Source: Crotophaga sulcirostris
Taxonomy: Eukaryota; Chordata; Aves; Cuculiformes; Crotophagidae
Assembly (NCBI GenBank): GCA_013397455.1
Contig: VYZB01000096.1
Coordinates: 2,148,521-2,212,520 of the forward strand
Direction of reading: 5' to 3'
DNA: 64,000 nt
Positions 62,673 to 64,000 of the stretch are shown here, one piece after another. Within the stretch, counting starts at the first letter, position 1; each line of letters begins with the position of its first letter. The notes beneath the pieces are model-generated. The model worked only from the letters and a program-made list of their open reading frames with translations, searched no databases and was not told the DNA's origin. Position numbers and translations under genes: made by a program.

Positions 62673-63416
62673 TAAATATTGTTCTTGCTGTGACTCCGAG
62701 CTAAAGCGCTTCATCTTACTTGGTTTTGCTCAAATACCTCCAAAATGATTTATTAGCATATTGATAGTTTTATGAGTGTGCAGTAACGTTTACCCCCTAG
62801 AAAGAATGTGTTCCTTTGGGGGGTGGGTGGACATAATGAGATACTTAGTCATTGTGACAAAGTGCTTTAAAATTACATAGCTATACACATAATTTAATAC
62901 AGGTTATAGAATATCTCATGTATATGCAAGTATGCAATTTTGCCAAATGAAATTGCTCATTTTATTTATTAATGGAAAAGGTAAGCTTGGACAAATTTGA
63001 GGTTCAAGGACAGTAAAGGACATATTGGAATAACCATTACTGGCAGTCTAGTATGCTTGAATGAGGGCCCAATAAATTTAATTACTGCATAATGTTATAA
63101 TAATGCCTACTAACAATTTTAGTCTAGCATTAACTCTGAGATTGTTCTTTTTTTTTCTTTACTCTATTATTTTATTTGTGACTGTGCAGCCTCTCTCCTG
63201 CATTCACCAAACCACTTGTTCTGTAAACTTTGATTTACTACTGAAATTATTTATACTCAGTAAAAGATAAATCTTCCCCATCGCTGCAGACAGACAGCAG
63301 ATCATATGCTTTTCTTGAGGCATGCCACATGGGCTTGAGAAGTGTTATAGTGTGGTTGAATTTTGGATATGCTTGTTAGATAAAGGATCAGCCTGTCTCA
63401 ATTTTCCTGATTTCAG

Positions 63417-63463
63417 GGACATTCCCAGAATACCTGACAGCACACATGCACAGCTGGAGTCCA
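63417..63463 (+). CDS. RIMS2: RIMS2 exon: start of the PDZ-C2A linker
   Basis: The first base completes the Gly codon from 58830. Fifteen residues follow, DIPRIPDSTHAQLES, plus one base of a Ser codon. Mammalian RIM2 has the same sequence here and continues with a serine run before the C2A domain, whereas RIM1 has PESSHPPLES. The acceptor TTTTCCTGATTTCAG and donor CCA|GTAAGT are strong. The length is 47 nt, entry phase 2 and exit phase 1. The frame that reads through on both sides at 63322-63651 is intronic outside these bases. Confidence 0.95.
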
Positions 63464-64000
63464 GTAAGTTTCAATTGTGGGGTAGGAAAATCTTCTCTCT
63501 CTTTTATGTAAGCACAAATAGATTGAAAAATGTCATCTATAGTCAGTATAGCTCTTGTCTCTTTGTCTGTGTTTGTCTTAATAAGTCATCTTACTGCATT
63601 ATCTATCTGATGTTCTTTAATAATAAACTATCAAAAGTCAGGATATTTTGATTTAGGCTTGATATTTGATTCTAAGCTTAGGCTATTTTTTATTTAACAG
63701 AAAAACATAACTTTAAGAAATATGCAAGAACATTAATAATAATTTTTAATTTCCTATTTTACTGTCTTGCATTTCAATTAAATCCTGTAATCTAAAAATG
63801 AGGCTGAAATGTTCTTTATTTATGACCTGAGAGATAGCTACTTTGAAATCAGAACACTTCTGCTTTATTGGAACCATTCAGCACTCTTTAAATTGGCTAA
63901 AGCACTATTCAATATGGAGAAAAATAACTTTTCTTTGGCCTAGATCTGATAAGATGGATTTCAGCCTGCAGTTATTTTTTTATCATTGTCTTAGAACTCT
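63464..64000 (+). other. RIMS2: RIMS2 intron, 5' part (continues beyond window)
   Basis: This phase-1 intron begins GTAAGT. It is AT-rich, and no exon, repeat or other feature is visible up to the window end. The C2A exons must lie further downstream. Confidence 0.85.

Larger units (their letters stand above)
58831..63416 (+). other. RIMS2: RIMS2 intron (4,586 nt)
   Basis: This phase-2 intron ends at TTTTCCTGATTTCAG. Contents are a possible 42-nt cassette exon at 59378-59419, a CR1 tail at 59445-59505, a 22-bp tandem duplication at 60912-60955 and an ERV LTR-like block at about 62032-62672. The rest is AT-rich and unassigned. Confidence 0.85.

Noticed and set aside
1..64000. tRNA, rRNA, microRNA or CRISPR features
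   Set aside because: I saw no cloverleaf-like tRNA sequence, rRNA segment or regular spaced repeats. MicroRNA hairpins cannot be judged reliably by eye.

Overview
This window is bird nuclear DNA carrying the middle of RIMS2, on the + strand. RIMS2 encodes RIM2, the Rab3-interacting scaffold of the presynaptic active zone. The bird origin follows from several CR1 LINE tails, a decayed Galluhop-like mariner and avian ERV long-terminal-repeat sequence. The gene is RIMS2 rather than RIMS1 because of the PDZ residues (LKDGSVPRDSG, RLLQGATFEEV, DSTHAQLESS) and the linker motif YEEQMRIHAEVSRARHE. Neither end of the gene lies inside the window, and no other protein-coding gene was found on either strand.

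Layout. 1-10322 is intron, with a dead mariner at about 7015-7553. 10323-11248 is a large exon of 926 nt encoding the basic, Ser/Arg-rich linker between the N-terminal Rab3/Munc13-binding region and the PDZ domain. 11249-54335 is one 43,087-nt intron holding CR1 copies at about 19.9, 26.7, 27.0, 27.8 and 36.7 kb and an ERV fragment at 30.6 kb. Two exons 118 nt apart follow, at 54336-54403 and 54522-54730. Both enter in phase 1 and leave in phase 0, so exactly one can be used per transcript. The PDZ domain is then spread over 56075-56194, 57840-57939 and 58707-58830. A 47-nt exon at 63417-63463 opens the PDZ-C2A linker. The 4.6-kb intron before that last exon holds a CR1 tail and an ERV LTR-like block of about 640 bp.

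How the parts work together. The constitutive exons join in a single open frame (phases 2-1, 1-0, 0-0, 0-1, 1-2, 2-1). The exon pair at 54.3-54.7 kb swaps 22 residues for 69 residues just before the PDZ domain that, in RIM proteins, binds ELKS/CAST and presynaptic calcium-channel tails. The points most worth checking are this frame-enforced choice, a 9-nt microexon candidate at 32776-32784 almost at the midpoint of the 43-kb intron, juxtaposed AG|GT recursive-splice motifs at 28553 and 29349, a splice-register ambiguity in the PDZ binding loop, and inverted CR1 copies flanking the alternative and PDZ exons. Most of the remaining sequence is AT-rich intron in which no function is visible.
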